Shown: piece by piece, positions 21,268 to 21,771 of the stretch
How the letters are laid out: the number at the start of each line of letters is the position of its first letter
Position numbering within the stretch: position 1 is the first letter of the stretch
Source: an uncultured Selenomonadales bacterium
Lineage (GTDB): Bacteria > Bacillota > Negativicutes > Selenomonadales > Selenomonadaceae
DNA: 21,771 nucleotides
NCBI GenBank assembly: GCA_937910665.1
Contig: CALEPR010000120.1
Location: 1 to 21,771 of the forward strand
Direction: 5' to 3'
Position numbers and translations under genes: made by a program
The notes under the pieces: generated by a model
Databases searched by the model: none
What the model was told of the DNA's origin: nothing
The model's input: only the letters and a program-made list of their open reading frames with translations

Positions 21268-21771
21268 TCCGAAAGAATTTGAAATTGCAATATTGACTTC
21301 TTGTTCACGCGATTTATTTGGAACATAGTCAAGGTCAAGACCTTCGTCCTGAGTTTCATAATTTATTGTCGGCGGAATCATTCCTCTTTCGATAGTCAAG
21401 GCAGTCGCAATCGCCTCCACGCCGCCGGCAGCACCGAGCATATGTCCTGTCATTGATTTAATTGACGACACAGCCAATTTGTGAGCGTGGTCGCCGAAAA
21501 TTTTTTTAATCGCCGCAGTTTCCCCTGCGTCGTTGTAGTGCGTCGAAGTTCCGTGTGCGTTAATGTAATCGACTTCCTCAGGTTTAATTCCCGCGTCGTC
21601 AAGAGCAAGTTTCATGCATTTGCCTTGATACTCGCCGTCGGGCCCCGGAGTAGTGATGTGGTAAGCGTCATTATTTCTGCCGTAACCAATGACTTCGGCA
21701 TAAATTTTCGCGCCGCGTGACTTTGCATTTTCTAAACTTTCCAAAATAATAATTCCTGCGCCTTCGCCCAT
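21220..21771 (-). CDS. fabF: 3-oxoacyl-ACP synthase II (KAS II), C-terminal part
   Basis: The last 183 residues of a condensing enzyme of fatty acid elongation; the gene runs off the window edge, so the Met at the edge is internal. KAS motifs of the C-terminal thiolase half are present: MGEGAGIIILE, INAHGTSTHYND with the first catalytic His, SIKSMTGHMLGAAGG with the conserved Lys and second His, and the final ISNSFGFGGHNA glycine-rich loop. The active-site Cys lies outside the window. It converges on the mre operon. Its last 65 bp are duplicated just downstream. Confidence 0.95.
   Translation of the reverse strand: MGEGAGIIILESLENAKSRGAKIYAEVIGYGRNNDAYHITTPGPDGEYQGKCMKLALDDAGIKPEEVDYINAHGTSTHYNDAGETAAIKKIFGDHAHKLAVSSIKSMTGHMLGAAGGVEAIATALTIERGMIPPTINYETQDEGLDLDYVPNKSREQEVNIAISNSFGFGGHNACIVLKKFAD

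Noticed and set aside
21099..21296. Plus-strand frame with an internal repeated peptide
   Set aside because: Antisense of fabF; its internal repeat simply reflects the duplicated fabF 3' end.

Overview
The window reads as a chromosomal segment of a low-GC, double-membrane Firmicute, most like the Negativicutes (Selenomonadales and relatives). This is an inference. The signs are strong AGGAGG-type ribosome binding sites, frequent TTG start codons, sigma70-type promoters (several with an extended -10), a mreBCD-PBP2 cluster, a YvyF-like zinc-ribbon protein and a lipoprotein sugar-binding protein. The DNA is full of AAAATTTT-type tracts inside and outside genes. No insertion sequence, phage gene, CRISPR array or rRNA is visible.

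Layout. 1-452: a tRNA-Ser(GGA) with a near-consensus promoter, then a bidirectional terminator. 453-2798 (minus): an operon of two Gfo/Idh/MocA oxidoreductases flanking a small glutaredoxin-like protein. 2894-3979 (plus): ribD, alone. 4109-5911 (plus): an orphan sugar-binding lipoprotein and a membrane-anchored TPR protein, both preceded by the same ~35-bp upstream element. 6279-8750 (plus): leuS with its own promoter and leader. 8762-10171 (minus): a glycosyltransferase-like gene, then thiamine pyrophosphokinase. 10418-12899 (plus): uppP, pth and a PiT phosphate transporter. 13089-14872 (minus): a three-gene unit of a CheY-like receiver, a CheX-type phosphatase with an extra N-terminal region, and a YvyF-like zinc-ribbon protein. 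14982-16268 (minus): an SPFH protein with three C-terminal zinc ribbons. 16619-21043 (plus): mreB-mreC-mreD-mrdA, the cell elongation machinery, ended by a strong terminator. 21118-21771 (minus): the C-terminal part of fabF, and beyond it a duplicated copy of the last 15 fabF codons.

How the genes work together. MreB, MreC, MreD and PBP2 form the rod-shape elongasome, and UppP recycles the undecaprenyl carrier that the same wall synthesis uses. The receiver and CheX-like proteins form a plausible phosphorylation/dephosphorylation pair, because the CheC/CheX/FliY phosphatase residues are intact. Most other genes are housekeeping (LeuS, Pth, RibD, ThiN, FabF).

Most unusual observations: (1) a family of 7-bp-periodic intergenic repeats (RTTRGTR / GGAATKA), two copies of which supply the ribosome binding sites of thiN and mrdA; (2) the fabF 3'-end duplication; (3) the receiver/CheX/zinc-ribbon unit; (4) a shared element upstream of the two orphan envelope genes; (5) a phosphate transporter whose reading frame has no ordinary start codon at the expected place.
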